Source: Dolichospermum circinale AWQC310F (GTDB lineage: Bacteria; Cyanobacteriota; Cyanobacteriia; Cyanobacteriales; Nostocaceae). From it: a stretch of 34,964 bases of DNA. Both the position numbers and the translations under genes were made by a program. The stretch is taken from the NCBI RefSeq assembly GCF_000426925.1, contig NZ_KE384685.1, positions 79,854 to 114,817 on the forward strand, written 5' to 3'. This document shows, piece by piece, positions 24,550 through 31,368 of this stretch (position 1 is its first letter; the number at the start of each line of letters is the position of its first letter). The notes below the pieces were generated by a model. That model saw only the letters and a list, made by a program, of their open reading frames with translations, ran no database searches and was not told where the DNA came from.

Positions 24550-25458
24550 ATGAGTTATCAAAACATAGAAATCAAACCAATTGCTGGACGTATCGGTGCA
24601 AAAATTAAAGGTGTTAATCTAGCTGAAAACCTCAGTGATGAAATCATCAGCGAAATTAGAAAAGCCCTAGTTGAATATAAAGTCATCTTCTTTCGTGGAC
24701 AGGAATTAGATGCTAATGGACAAGTAGCTTTTGCACGGCGTTTTGGTGAAATAACTACTGCACATCCCACAGTTCCATCACTTCCTGGACATCCAGAAGT
24801 ATTAGACCTAGATTATAGCCGCACCGTTGCCCGTGCGAATAGCTGGCACACCGATGTTACATTTGTAGATCGTCCGCCCCTTGGCTCGGTCTTGCGGGCA
24901 TTGGTAATTCCGCCAGCGGGAGGGGATACCATTTGGGCAAATTCGGTGACTGCATACCAAGATTTACCGAAGCATTTGCGGAATTTAGCGGATAAACTTT
25001 GGGCTGTACATAGTAATGCTTATGATTATGCCACAGCCTTCGATATACCTGAAGAGGTAAAATCTTACCGAGATGTGTTTACTTCAACAGTGTATGAAAC
25101 CTTGCATCCAGTGGTGAGAATTCACCCTGAATCTGGGGAAAAGGGTTTGTTTATTGGTGGTTTTGTGCGCCAAATTCGGGGTTTATCTCCCACTGAATCA
25201 GCGGATATTATTCGACTATTGCAATCTTATATTACACGACCTGAGAATACAGTGCGTTGGCGTTGGCAAGTTGGAGATGTGGCATTTTGGGATAACCGTG
25301 CTACTCAACATTATGCGATCGCTGATTATGGAGATCAACCCCGTCGTGTGCAGCGTGTAACCATTGCTGGTGATCTTCCTTTAGGTATTGATGGTCAGTA
25401 TAGTCAAGCCATTCAAGGAGATTCTGGGGCATATATTCCCAATCTTGTAGCAGCTTAA
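24550..25458 (+). CDS. Fe(II)/2-oxoglutarate dioxygenase, AtsK-like (alkylsulfatase type)
   Basis: A 302-residue TauD/TfdA-superfamily dioxygenase. The iron ligands are H100 and D102 (SWHTDVTF) and H254 (ATQHYAIADYG), with 2-oxoglutarate-binding arginines at R265 and R269, exactly eleven and fifteen residues after the distal His. From memory of Pseudomonas AtsK, the spacing and stretches such as PVAGRIGA-like start, KVIFFRGQ, AHPTVP, RANSWHTDVTFV, KLWAVHSNAYDYA, VFTSTVYET, and ENTVRWRW...DVAFWDNRATQHYA match closely. AtsK oxidises alkyl sulfate esters to the aldehyde plus sulfate, whereas TauD releases sulfite from taurine. It diverges from the two flavin monooxygenases and is followed by the redoxin gene. 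The C-terminal tail after DGQ is divergent. Confidence 0.9.
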   Translation: MSYQNIEIKPIAGRIGAKIKGVNLAENLSDEIISEIRKALVEYKVIFFRGQELDANGQVAFARRFGEITTAHPTVPSLPGHPEVLDLDYSRTVARANSWHTDVTFVDRPPLGSVLRALVIPPAGGDTIWANSVTAYQDLPKHLRNLADKLWAVHSNAYDYATAFDIPEEVKSYRDVFTSTVYETLHPVVRIHPESGEKGLFIGGFVRQIRGLSPTESADIIRLLQSYITRPENTVRWRWQVGDVAFWDNRATQHYAIADYGDQPRRVQRVTIAGDLPLGIDGQYSQAIQGDSGAYIPNLVAA

Positions 25459-25506
25459 CCTAACTTAACTCCATTATCTCAGAAAAAATGGGGGATGATG
25501 TAGAAA

Positions 25507-25536
25507 TGTAGAGACGTTTCATGAAACGTCTCTACA
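25507..25536. repeat. Perfect 30-bp palindrome, TGTAGAGACGTTTCA family
   Basis: The arm TGTAGAGACGTTTCA is followed without loop by its exact reverse complement. It lies between the AtsK-like stop and the redoxin ribosome binding site, and could form a terminator-like or RNA-processing hairpin in a shared transcript. Confidence 0.9.
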
Positions 25537-25568
25537 CTGTAATTTGATAATTTAAGGAGTTGGATTTT

Positions 25569-26168
25569 ATGGCTTTAACACCTTCGACAATGTTACCTTT
25601 GGGAACTTTAGCACCTAAATTTCATCTCCCAGATGTAGTTTCAGGTAAAACGATTTCACTGGCAAACTTTGCCGATAAAAAAGTATTAGTAGTTATCTTT
25701 CTTAGTCGTCATTGTCCTTTTGTGCAACATATCAAATTTGAATTGGCAAAACTAGGACAAGACTACAAAAATAAAAATGTGGGTATTGTAGCCATTAGTT
25801 CTAATGATATTAATACTCATCCTGATGATGCACCAGAATTACTTAAAGAGTTTGCCCAAGAAATAGATTTATCCTATCCTTTGCTTTATGATGAAAGTCA
25901 AAAAGCAGCTAAAGATTTTTTTGCAGCTTGTACTCCAGACTTTTTTGTATTTGATGCTAATAGAAAAGTTGTTTATCGGGGACAATTAGATGATAGTCGT
26001 CCGAAAAATACTTTACCTGTAACTGGACAAGATTTACGGAAAGCGATTAATTATGTTTTAGCAGATCAGGTAATTACTTGGGAGCAAAAGCCGAGTATTG
26101 GTTGTAATATCAAGTGGAAAGCAGGGAATGAGCCAGTTTATTATAAAGTTCCTGTAGCGGTTGGGTAG
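25569..26168 (+). CDS. Thioredoxin-fold redoxin (AhpC/TSA-like) protein
   Basis: A 199-residue protein. The start is ATG 25569, with AAGGAG about ten bases upstream; the frame opens three codons earlier. It has the AhpC-TSA/redoxin fold: LGTLAPKFHLPDVVSGKTISL, then the active-site strand VVIFLSRHCPFV with C49, a middle segment with SSND, and the later AACTPDFFVFDANRKVVYRGQLDD. The CPFV site has one cysteine where thioredoxins have two, and this pattern is typical of a widespread redoxin family in cyanobacteria. It lies 110 bases after the AtsK-like gene. Its last 20 codons and following bases are duplicated at 26672. Likely role: thiol peroxidase or reductase, unproven. Confidence 0.88.
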   Translation: MALTPSTMLPLGTLAPKFHLPDVVSGKTISLANFADKKVLVVIFLSRHCPFVQHIKFELAKLGQDYKNKNVGIVAISSNDINTHPDDAPELLKEFAQEIDLSYPLLYDESQKAAKDFFAACTPDFFVFDANRKVVYRGQLDDSRPKNTLPVTGQDLRKAINYVLADQVITWEQKPSIGCNIKWKAGNEPVYYKVPVAVG

Positions 26169-26189
26169 TTAGGGATTTTATGGAGAAAA
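26105..26189 (+). repeat. Direct repeat, copy A: 3' end of the redoxin gene
   Basis: This covers the last 20 or so codons, the stop and about 20 bases beyond. Copy B at 26672-26756 is nearly identical, including GGTAGTTAGGGATTTT after the stop. The two copies bracket the ABM-domain gene. Confidence 0.9.
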
Positions 26190-26276
26190 AGTGAAACTTT
26201 ACCAACACCAGCTGATATTACCGTTATTTTTTGTGTATGATGATTTTATCAGTAATCTAAATACACAAAAACTTAA

Positions 26277-26594
26277 ATGATCAGCCGCATTTTTCGGGTC
26301 AGAGTTCCATTGGAATTTCATCAAGAATTTGAGTCAAAATTCCTGAAGGTATCAATCCCACTTGTTAAGTCATATCAAGGTTTGGTGTCTGTCACTATTG
26401 GCAGACCAACAAAATGGGCAACCGAAGAATATGTGATGATTTCAATTTGGGAAAATGAGCAATTTGTCAAAGATTTTGCTGGCGAAAATTGGCATCAAGC
26501 AGTTATTCCAGAAGGAATGGAAAAGTATATAACTGAATGTTGGGTTCATCATTATGAAAACTTCGGTTCAGAATCGTCTTTTCAGTTTCCATAA
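26277..26594 (+). CDS. Antibiotic-biosynthesis-monooxygenase (ABM) domain protein
   Basis: A 105-residue protein consisting of one ferredoxin-like ABM domain: an initial strand ISRIFRVRVP, a helix EFHQEFESKFL, the GLVSVTIGRP strand, EEYVMISIWENEQFVKDF, and the closing WVHHYENF strand. Proteins of this type are heme- or cofactor-free monooxygenases or small stress-related enzymes; histidines and tryptophans such as W (WENEQ) and H in NWHQA could be catalytic. The start ATG at 26277 is given by fold completeness; the upstream ribosome binding site is weak. It follows the redoxin gene by about 110 bases and is bracketed by duplicated redoxin 3' ends, which suggests it arrived as a unit. Confidence 0.8.
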   Translation: MISRIFRVRVPLEFHQEFESKFLKVSIPLVKSYQGLVSVTIGRPTKWATEEYVMISIWENEQFVKDFAGENWHQAVIPEGMEKYITECWVHHYENFGSESSFQFP

Positions 26595-26671
26595 ATCAAC
26601 TTCTCTCATGAGATTTACTAGTCTTTTTAGAGTGCGTCAGACTGTATAAATTTCATCAATAAACAGATTTC

Positions 26672-26756
26672 TAATATTAAATGGAAAGCAGGGAATGAGA
26701 CGGTTTATTATAAAGTTCCGGTAGCGGTTGGGTAGTTAGGGATTTTTTGGAGAAAA
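26672..26756 (+). pseudogene. Direct repeat, copy B: fragment of the redoxin gene 3' end
   Basis: A near-identical fragment of the redoxin terminus (KWKAGNE...VYYKVPVAVG and stop) without an upstream coding region. Differences from copy A include GAGACGG for GAGCCAG and CCGGTAG for CCTGTAG. It has no start codon and is a non-functional duplicate. Confidence 0.9.
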
Positions 26757-26767
26757 CTGTTAATTAA

Positions 26768-26797
26768 TGTAGAGATGTTTTATGCAACGTCTCTACA
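26768..26797. repeat. Imperfect palindrome, TGTAGAGATGTTTTA family
   Basis: Left arm TGTAGAGATGTT pairs with right arm AACGTCTCTACA across a short centre, with one G-T-type mismatch. It is the same family as 25507 and 18440. Confidence 0.8.
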
Positions 26798-26805
26798 GAA
26801 TAATC

Positions 26806-27207
26806 CTATTCATCAAATATATTGGCTTGCACATGAAAAAAGTCTGCTAATTTTTGGGTTAATTCTGGATTTATTTTCTGAGCGCCGTTTAAAATATCAT
26901 CAACCAGAATTTCTGAACCTAAAACAGCTTGTAAATCGGCTTTATTTTCCTCAAATTGTTCCAAAAGAAATAACAACATAGATTGAGGATTATTTTGCTG
27001 AGTAGGCTGATAATGTTCTTGTTAAAATTTTTCAATTAAAGTAATTAGCAATTGATATAATTCATTTTCTTCTGGATTACGTTTTCGGTGCATTAAATCT
27101 TCGAGAATGGCTAAAGCTTGTTCATTTTCTGCTTCAGTCTTGATAACTTTAGGAAGATAAGCTGTTAATAGTTGTTTGTATTTGTTGGGATTAAAAGTAA
27201 GGGTCAT
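26806..27207 (-). pseudogene. higA: HigA-like antitoxin gene interrupted by one in-frame stop
   Basis: Reading from ATG 27207, the first 61 residues (MTLTFNPNKYKQLL, NEQALAILEDLMHRKRNPEENELYQLLITLIEKF) match the N-terminal half of a large HigA-type antitoxin family. A TAA at 27022-27024 then stops translation. The next 14 codons continue in the same frame as QEHYQPTQQNNPQS, and from 26979 follows the expected HTH half (MLLFLLEQFEENKADLQAVLGSEILVDDILNGAQK, ending HVQANIFDE). Only one substitution is needed to restore a 133-residue protein. An internal ATG at 26979 could allow a HTH-only product. The start overlaps the HNH-type remnant stop as ATGA, and no HigB toxin gene is visible. Confidence 0.8.
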
Positions 27208-27632
27208 TTTTCCAATTTTTCTGATGAAATTATAGACTTTATTTCGTCAATACTAAGAGGTGGAAGTCGTCTGTGAATCATTGCGTGACAATTTGGACAA
27301 ACAGGGCGCAAATCTTTTATAGGATCAACTTCGTATTCTTCATCACGATCAATTTCATTTTTGTCTCGTATGTATTTTTCAGCAAAGAAATTATAGATTT
27401 CTGCTATGTATACATCATCCAAATAACTTAATTTTGTACCAAGGCGATATCCTAAATTATTCCATGTCAGACGCTTATTTAATGTTTGATCTGTATATTT
27501 TTTGTGCTGTGATGTTGCATTTAACCATCCTCTTTTAAATTGTGCAAGTCGGCGAGAATCAGGAGGATGACGGTCATCTCTTTCATAGATTAATTCATTA
27601 AAGATGCTCTCATAAAGTGCTTTTAATAAAAT
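27204..27632 (-). pseudogene. Truncated, possibly chimeric HNH-type gene
   Basis: The frame is open from a TGA at 27633-27635 to the stop at 27204, but contains no ATG or GTG and only TTG 27422. The first two thirds (SIFNELIYERDDRHPPDS, KYTDQTLNKRLTWNNLGYRL) look like the C-terminal part of a cyanobacterial protein of unknown function. The last 40 residues (EEYEVDPIKDLRPVCPNCHAMIHRR) match the C-terminal part of HNH endonucleases. The upstream VHH element that carries the first catalytic histidine of HNH is missing, so the metal site is incomplete. It appears to be a deletion fusion with the N-terminus lost. It is overlapped by the HigA-like gene by four bases. Confidence 0.65.
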
Positions 27633-27691
27633 TCATTATTCATCAACTTGCAACCAGAGAAGTAATGAATAGTTCATTCCTTAGACTCCTT

Positions 27692-27726
27692 CTCCCTCTC
27701 TGCGACTCTGCGCCTCTGCGTGAGAT
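27692..27726. repeat. Dispersed repeat, CTCTGCGCCTCTGCGTGAGA family
   Basis: It closely matches the copy at 7566-7601 and is inverted relative to those at 9950 and 17522. It lies between the HNH-type remnant and the MFS gene. Confidence 0.8.
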
Positions 27727-27734
27727 ACTTTCCC

Positions 27735-29000
27735 CTATAAATCCTCATGCAACGCCCCCAACTTACGTATCTCCGGCCAAATCATCGCCGTAGCCACCAC
27801 CACTAAAATCGTCCCAATACCCCCACCAACAACAGATAACACTGGACCAAATAAAGCCGCAGTCAAACCAGACTCAAAACTCCCCAACTCATTAGAAGCA
27901 CTGATAAACACACTATTAATAGCCGCAACACGACCCCGTAAATGATCAGGGGTTTTAATTTGCACCAAAGTATGACGAATCACCACACTAATACTATCTA
28001 ACGCCCCACTGAATGCCAACATCAACAACGACAACCACACCCAACGAGATAACCCAAAGATAATTGTTACAACCCCAAATCCCACAACTGACCACAATAA
28101 AGCTGCTCCAGCTTTGCGGATAGGTGGTAAATAGACTAACAATGCTGCCATAATTAATGCGCCTATAGATGGGGCAGCTTGTAAATAGCCCAATTCCACC
28201 GGACCAGCGTGCAAAATATCCTTGGCAAAAACGGGTAATAATGCTACAGCACCACCAAATAAAACTGCAAATAAATCAAGGGTAATGGCTGCGAGAATTA
28301 ATTGATTATTCCAGACAAATTCAGCCCCCGCAGCTAGGGATTTTAAAGATACTGGTTCTTTGCTAAAATTCGTTGGTTGGGGTTTAATGGCGGCTACAGA
28401 TGCTAAACATAATAGTGAGGCGATCGCAGCTACTACATATACTCCTGTAGCATTTTTGCACAAAGCAATACCCAATCCCCCCAAGGATGGACCTATCACC
28501 GATGCTAATTGAAAGCTACTACTTATCCAAGTCGCCGCATTAGAAAAAAGATTATTTGGTATCAAATGAAACATTAAAGCATCACTGGCTGGTTTGAGGA
28601 ATGCCCTAGCTACACCCATTAATACTAAACAGCCATAAACTAGGAAAATTGCCCCTTTGGTATAGGAAATAACCCCTAAAGCCAAGGAACAAACCGCCAG
28701 GAGGAAAATTGCTAGTAAAGTAGTGCGTTGGCGGTTATACTTATCAGCAACATGACCTGCTATTAACGTCAGTAAAATCATGGGTGTTACTTGGGCTAAT
28801 CCCACTCCACCTAAGGCCAAAGGGGAATGGGTGCGCTCATAAAGTTCCCAGCCAATAGCCACCGTTTGCATTTGTCCCCCTGTAAACAAGAGAACACGCC
28901 CAATAGTAAATAACCGATAATCTCGAAATCTCATGGCTGCAAAAGGATCGTGTGCAGCCTCAGTTTTAGGGTGGATTTGTTTCTGTTTGCTCGAAGACAT
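27735..29000 (-). CDS. MFS exporter (MFS_3/EntS-like)
   Basis: A 421-residue major facilitator protein with about twelve hydrophobic segments. The N-terminal RFRDYRLFTIGRVLLFTGGQM and the loop-2 motif GHVADKYNRQR match the MFS_3 group that contains enterobactin- and drug-exporter-like members. The central loop (KPQPTNFSKEPVSLKSLAAG) separates the two six-helix halves. It is the last gene of the run ABC ATPase-permease-MarR-MFS. Its start overlaps the MarR gene by 35 bases, consistent with translational coupling. It most likely exports a toxic or secreted small molecule and is controlled by the MarR protein; the substrate is unknown. Confidence 0.88.
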   Translation of the reverse strand: MSSSKQKQIHPKTEAAHDPFAAMRFRDYRLFTIGRVLLFTGGQMQTVAIGWELYERTHSPLALGGVGLAQVTPMILLTLIAGHVADKYNRQRTTLLAIFLLAVCSLALGVISYTKGAIFLVYGCLVLMGVARAFLKPASDALMFHLIPNNLFSNAATWISSSFQLASVIGPSLGGLGIALCKNATGVYVVAAIASLLCLASVAAIKPQPTNFSKEPVSLKSLAAGAEFVWNNQLILAAITLDLFAVLFGGAVALLPVFAKDILHAGPVELGYLQAAPSIGALIMAALLVYLPPIRKAGAALLWSVVGFGVVTIIFGLSRWVWLSLLMLAFSGALDSISVVIRHTLVQIKTPDHLRGRVAAINSVFISASNELGSFESGLTAALFGPVLSVVGGGIGTILVVVATAMIWPEIRKLGALHEDL

Positions 29001-29424
29001 TTTTTAGTAGACTTAACCCTTCTTCAATTTTTGATACTTGCTCTGGTGTCAAACCCTCTAGAATTTCCGCAATTTCCGCGCGAGTTTTTTCCTGGGATTG
29101 CTCTAAAAGCAGTTTTCCCTCTCTCGTCAAATTCAGGACTACTCGCCGTCGTTCTTGAGGATTATCTGTCCGTTGCACCAGATTTCGTTGGACTAATTTT
29201 TCTATAGTTGTTGATGCTGTAGCACAAGTGACACCTAAATGTTCTGCTACCTCTGATAAAGAAGCTCCAGGATTGCGATTGAGAAAAGCGAGCGATCGCA
29301 ATTGTGGTATAGATAAAGAGTCAGAACTGTGCGATCGCATTTCGGCTCGGATAAACCGCATCAATAAGGGAACTGTTTCCATCACCCTAGCGGCACATTC
29401 TTTAGAGGGTTTATCCAAACTCAT
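28966..29424 (-). CDS. MarR-family transcriptional regulator
   Basis: A 152-residue winged-helix regulator. The start is ATG 29424 (MSLDKPSKEC), with GGAG upstream at a rather long spacing; the longer frame from 29475 would overlap the permease stop. The DNA-binding region is SIPQLRSLAFLNRNPGASLSEVAEHLGVTCATASTTIEKLVQRNLVQRTDNPQERRRVVLNLTREG, a full MarR HTH plus wing. The C-terminal helices (KTRAEIAEILEGLTPEQVSKIEEGL) give dimerisation. It lies in an efflux operon, 19 bases after the permease gene, so it probably represses its own operon and is released by a ligand that the pumps export. A palindrome upstream of the operon (31134) is the candidate operator. Confidence 0.92.
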   Translation of the reverse strand: MSLDKPSKECAARVMETVPLLMRFIRAEMRSHSSDSLSIPQLRSLAFLNRNPGASLSEVAEHLGVTCATASTTIEKLVQRNLVQRTDNPQERRRVVLNLTREGKLLLEQSQEKTRAEIAEILEGLTPEQVSKIEEGLSLLKNVFEQTETNPP

Positions 29425-29443
29425 AAGATCGTTTTTCTCCAGA

Positions 29444-30298
29444 TTACATCGCCACCCGTGGATAAAGTCGGCCACAGATGTAGGTTAAACCTATTAATGT
29501 TAGCAAGAGAATTGTACAATCTAACCCAAATCCATAAATACTTGAGCCATTGGCTAGCATTGCACCGCGTAAAGCATCCACTTCATAAGTCAAAGGATTC
29601 AAGTGAGAAATGAGCTTTAACCAGGTTGGCATCAGGGAAATAGGATAGATCGCATTACTGGCGAAAAACAACGGCATAGTGATTAATTGCCCAATTCCTG
29701 TAAATCTTTCCCGTGATTTCACCAAACAACCAATAATTAAAGAAAAAGTGCAAAAACAACCAGCACCCAAAAACACAATCAAAACTACTTGCAAGAAAGC
29801 TATAGGATTGTGATTTAAGTGTACACCTAACAACAAAGCCAAGATATAAATAAACACCACTTGGGAAAAGCAACGCACACCAGAAGCAATTCCTTTACCT
29901 AAAACAATTGCTGCGCGGGGTATGGGCGCTGCTAGAAATTTATGGACAACTCCTAAATCACGTTCCCAAATTAGTGTCATTCCCCCAGAGAAAATGGCCA
30001 CAAATAATGCACTTTGAGCCAAAATACCAGGAGTCATAAAATCTAAGTAAGGTATATTACCTGTAGGGATAGCACGAGTGCGAGTAAAAACTTGCCCAAA
30101 TATCAGCAGCCATAAAGCCGGTTGTACAGCCCTAATCACTAAATCACTAGGATCATGGCGCAGTTTTCTTACTTCTAACTCAGTAATTACCAGAGTTTTG
30201 GTAAATAGTTCTTTGATACCAGAAAAAATCCCTTTAGGGCGATTATATCTGGATTCAGCCCAACCGTTGAGAGGTACGTCTAGTTCTTGCAGTTTCAC
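29444..30298 (-). CDS. ABC-2 type permease (drug/polysaccharide export type)
   Basis: A 284-residue integral membrane protein with about six helices. Features of ABC2_membrane/DrrB-like permeases are visible: the N-terminal cytoplasmic helix, LDFMTPGILAQSALFVAIFSG, the conserved ERDLGVVHKFLAAPIPR, and the C-terminal FASNAIYPISLMPTWLKLISHLNPLTYEVDALR. It overlaps the ATPase gene by 44 bases and the two are surely a transporter pair. The longer protein start at 30298 is used, giving an N-terminal extension typical of the family. Known homologues export daunorubicin-type antibiotics or other hydrophobic compounds; the actual cargo is unknown. Confidence 0.92.
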   Translation of the reverse strand: MKLQELDVPLNGWAESRYNRPKGIFSGIKELFTKTLVITELEVRKLRHDPSDLVIRAVQPALWLLIFGQVFTRTRAIPTGNIPYLDFMTPGILAQSALFVAIFSGGMTLIWERDLGVVHKFLAAPIPRAAIVLGKGIASGVRCFSQVVFIYILALLLGVHLNHNPIAFLQVVLIVFLGAGCFCTFSLIIGCLVKSRERFTGIGQLITMPLFFASNAIYPISLMPTWLKLISHLNPLTYEVDALRGAMLANGSSIYGFGLDCTILLLTLIGLTYICGRLYPRVAM

Positions 30299-31109
30299 TG
30301 TAACTCACTCCTGATACTAATTGATTACCTGCGTAGTGGATAAAGACATCATCTAAAGTTGCATCTGGTTTTTCTATGGCTGCTTTTAATTCTGACGGCG
30401 AACCAGTGATAATTTCTTTACCTTGATTCATAATCACCACTCGATTGCAAAGATTATCCGCTTCCTCTAAAAAGTGGGTAGTTAAAAAGATGGTTGTACC
30501 GTACTCTCTACAGAGTTGCTGTACAAGTTGCCATACTTGGGTTCTTGCAACAGGATCTAATCCCACTGTTGGCTCATCCAGAAATAAGATTTGGGGTTGA
30601 TGTAAAATAGCCTGGGCAATTTCTAACTTACGAATCATTCCCCCAGAAAAAGTTCTCACTAAGCGATGTGCTACATTCTCCAAACCCATGAATTCCAGCA
30701 CCTCAGAGATTTGCTGTTTTCTGCGTCGAGGGGGAATATCATACAATTTGGAAAATATTAAAAGATTTTCATAACCTGTTAAAGTCCCATCTGCTGATAA
30801 AGCCTGGGGTACATAACCTATTACTCTTCTGACTGCATCAGGTTGATGAGTCACATCATAACCGGCTAAGTATGCTTTCCCGCTACTGACTGGTAGCAAG
30901 GTAGTTAACATCTTAATTACTGTACTTTTTCCCGCACCATTGGGACCCAGTAAGCCAAAAACTTCTCCAGATGCAACGGAGATATTTAAAGCATCAACAG
31001 CTGTAAATTTTTCAAAGCGGCGCGTCAGTTCCAGAGTTTGTAATATTACTGACTTGGGAACTTGTGCAGGTATTTCCGCAGATTCTATTCTTCCCGTAAG
31101 TTTCGTCAC
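30255..31109 (-). CDS. ABC transporter ATP-binding protein (DrrA-type)
   Basis: A 284-residue ATPase with Walker A GPNGAGKST, Q-loop in YVPQALS, signature TFSGGMIRKLEIAQ, Walker B ILFLDEPTVGLDP and the H-loop TTHFLEEAD. This is the DrrA-like class of ABC exporters paired with ABC-2 permeases. The start is GTG at 31109; AAGGAAG lies upstream but is part of a hairpin (GGAAG/CTTCC), so translation may be regulated. It is the first gene of the efflux operon and overlaps the permease gene. The C-terminal extension (ETARTRRTSQRLG) is not part of the ATPase core. Likely regulated by the downstream MarR protein. Confidence 0.94.
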   Translation of the reverse strand: MTKLTGRIESAEIPAQVPKSVILQTLELTRRFEKFTAVDALNISVASGEVFGLLGPNGAGKSTVIKMLTTLLPVSSGKAYLAGYDVTHQPDAVRRVIGYVPQALSADGTLTGYENLLIFSKLYDIPPRRRKQQISEVLEFMGLENVAHRLVRTFSGGMIRKLEIAQAILHQPQILFLDEPTVGLDPVARTQVWQLVQQLCREYGTTIFLTTHFLEEADNLCNRVVIMNQGKEIITGSPSELKAAIEKPDATLDDVFIHYAGNQLVSGVSYSETARTRRTSQRLG

Positions 31110-31118
31110 GATTGGAAG

Positions 31119-31131
31119 ACACTTCCTTTTT
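31119..31131 (-). promoter_or_regulatory. Hairpin overlapping the ABC ATPase ribosome binding site
   Basis: In the direction of the gene GGAAG-TGT-CTTCC is a perfect 5-bp stem that includes the AAGGAAG Shine-Dalgarno-like sequence before GTG 31109. It could weaken translation when folded, but a short stem of this kind can be fortuitous. Confidence 0.35.
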
Positions 31132-31133
31132 TA

Positions 31134-31156
31134 AATATTTAGTTTATCTAAATATT
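31134..31156. promoter_or_regulatory. Candidate MarR operator upstream of the efflux operon
   Basis: AATATTTAG and CTAAATATT are perfect 9-base arms around a 5-base spacer (TTTAT), 25 bases before the operon's GTG start. TTAG-N5-CTAA palindromes are a common MarR-type binding pattern. The operon encodes a MarR protein, so autoregulation is the natural reading; the AT-rich composition makes a chance match possible. Confidence 0.6.
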
Positions 31157-31368
31157 AGTATGACATAGATTTTCTAGGAGTCAAGACCCAGGATTCAGGA
31201 TAAGTATTCTAGCAGACAATTAGTGTGAATTTATACTTTACTTTTAAAGCTCTCTAATAGTTCTCTAATTATTCGATTCTCAACAATCTTTTTTATTGAA
31301 ATCTTATGGTAAGTTATGAAAAATAATTCTGTAGGTATTCCTAAAAAATTAGAGAAGGTATTGATAAT

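Noticed and set aside
24550-25458. Taurine dioxygenase TauD
   Set aside because: The motif stretches and the spacing of the arginines agree better with AtsK, and no TauABC transport genes are adjacent.
26775-26981. 68-codon plus-strand frame
   Set aside because: It is the antisense of the HTH half of the HigA-like gene and overlaps a dispersed palindrome.
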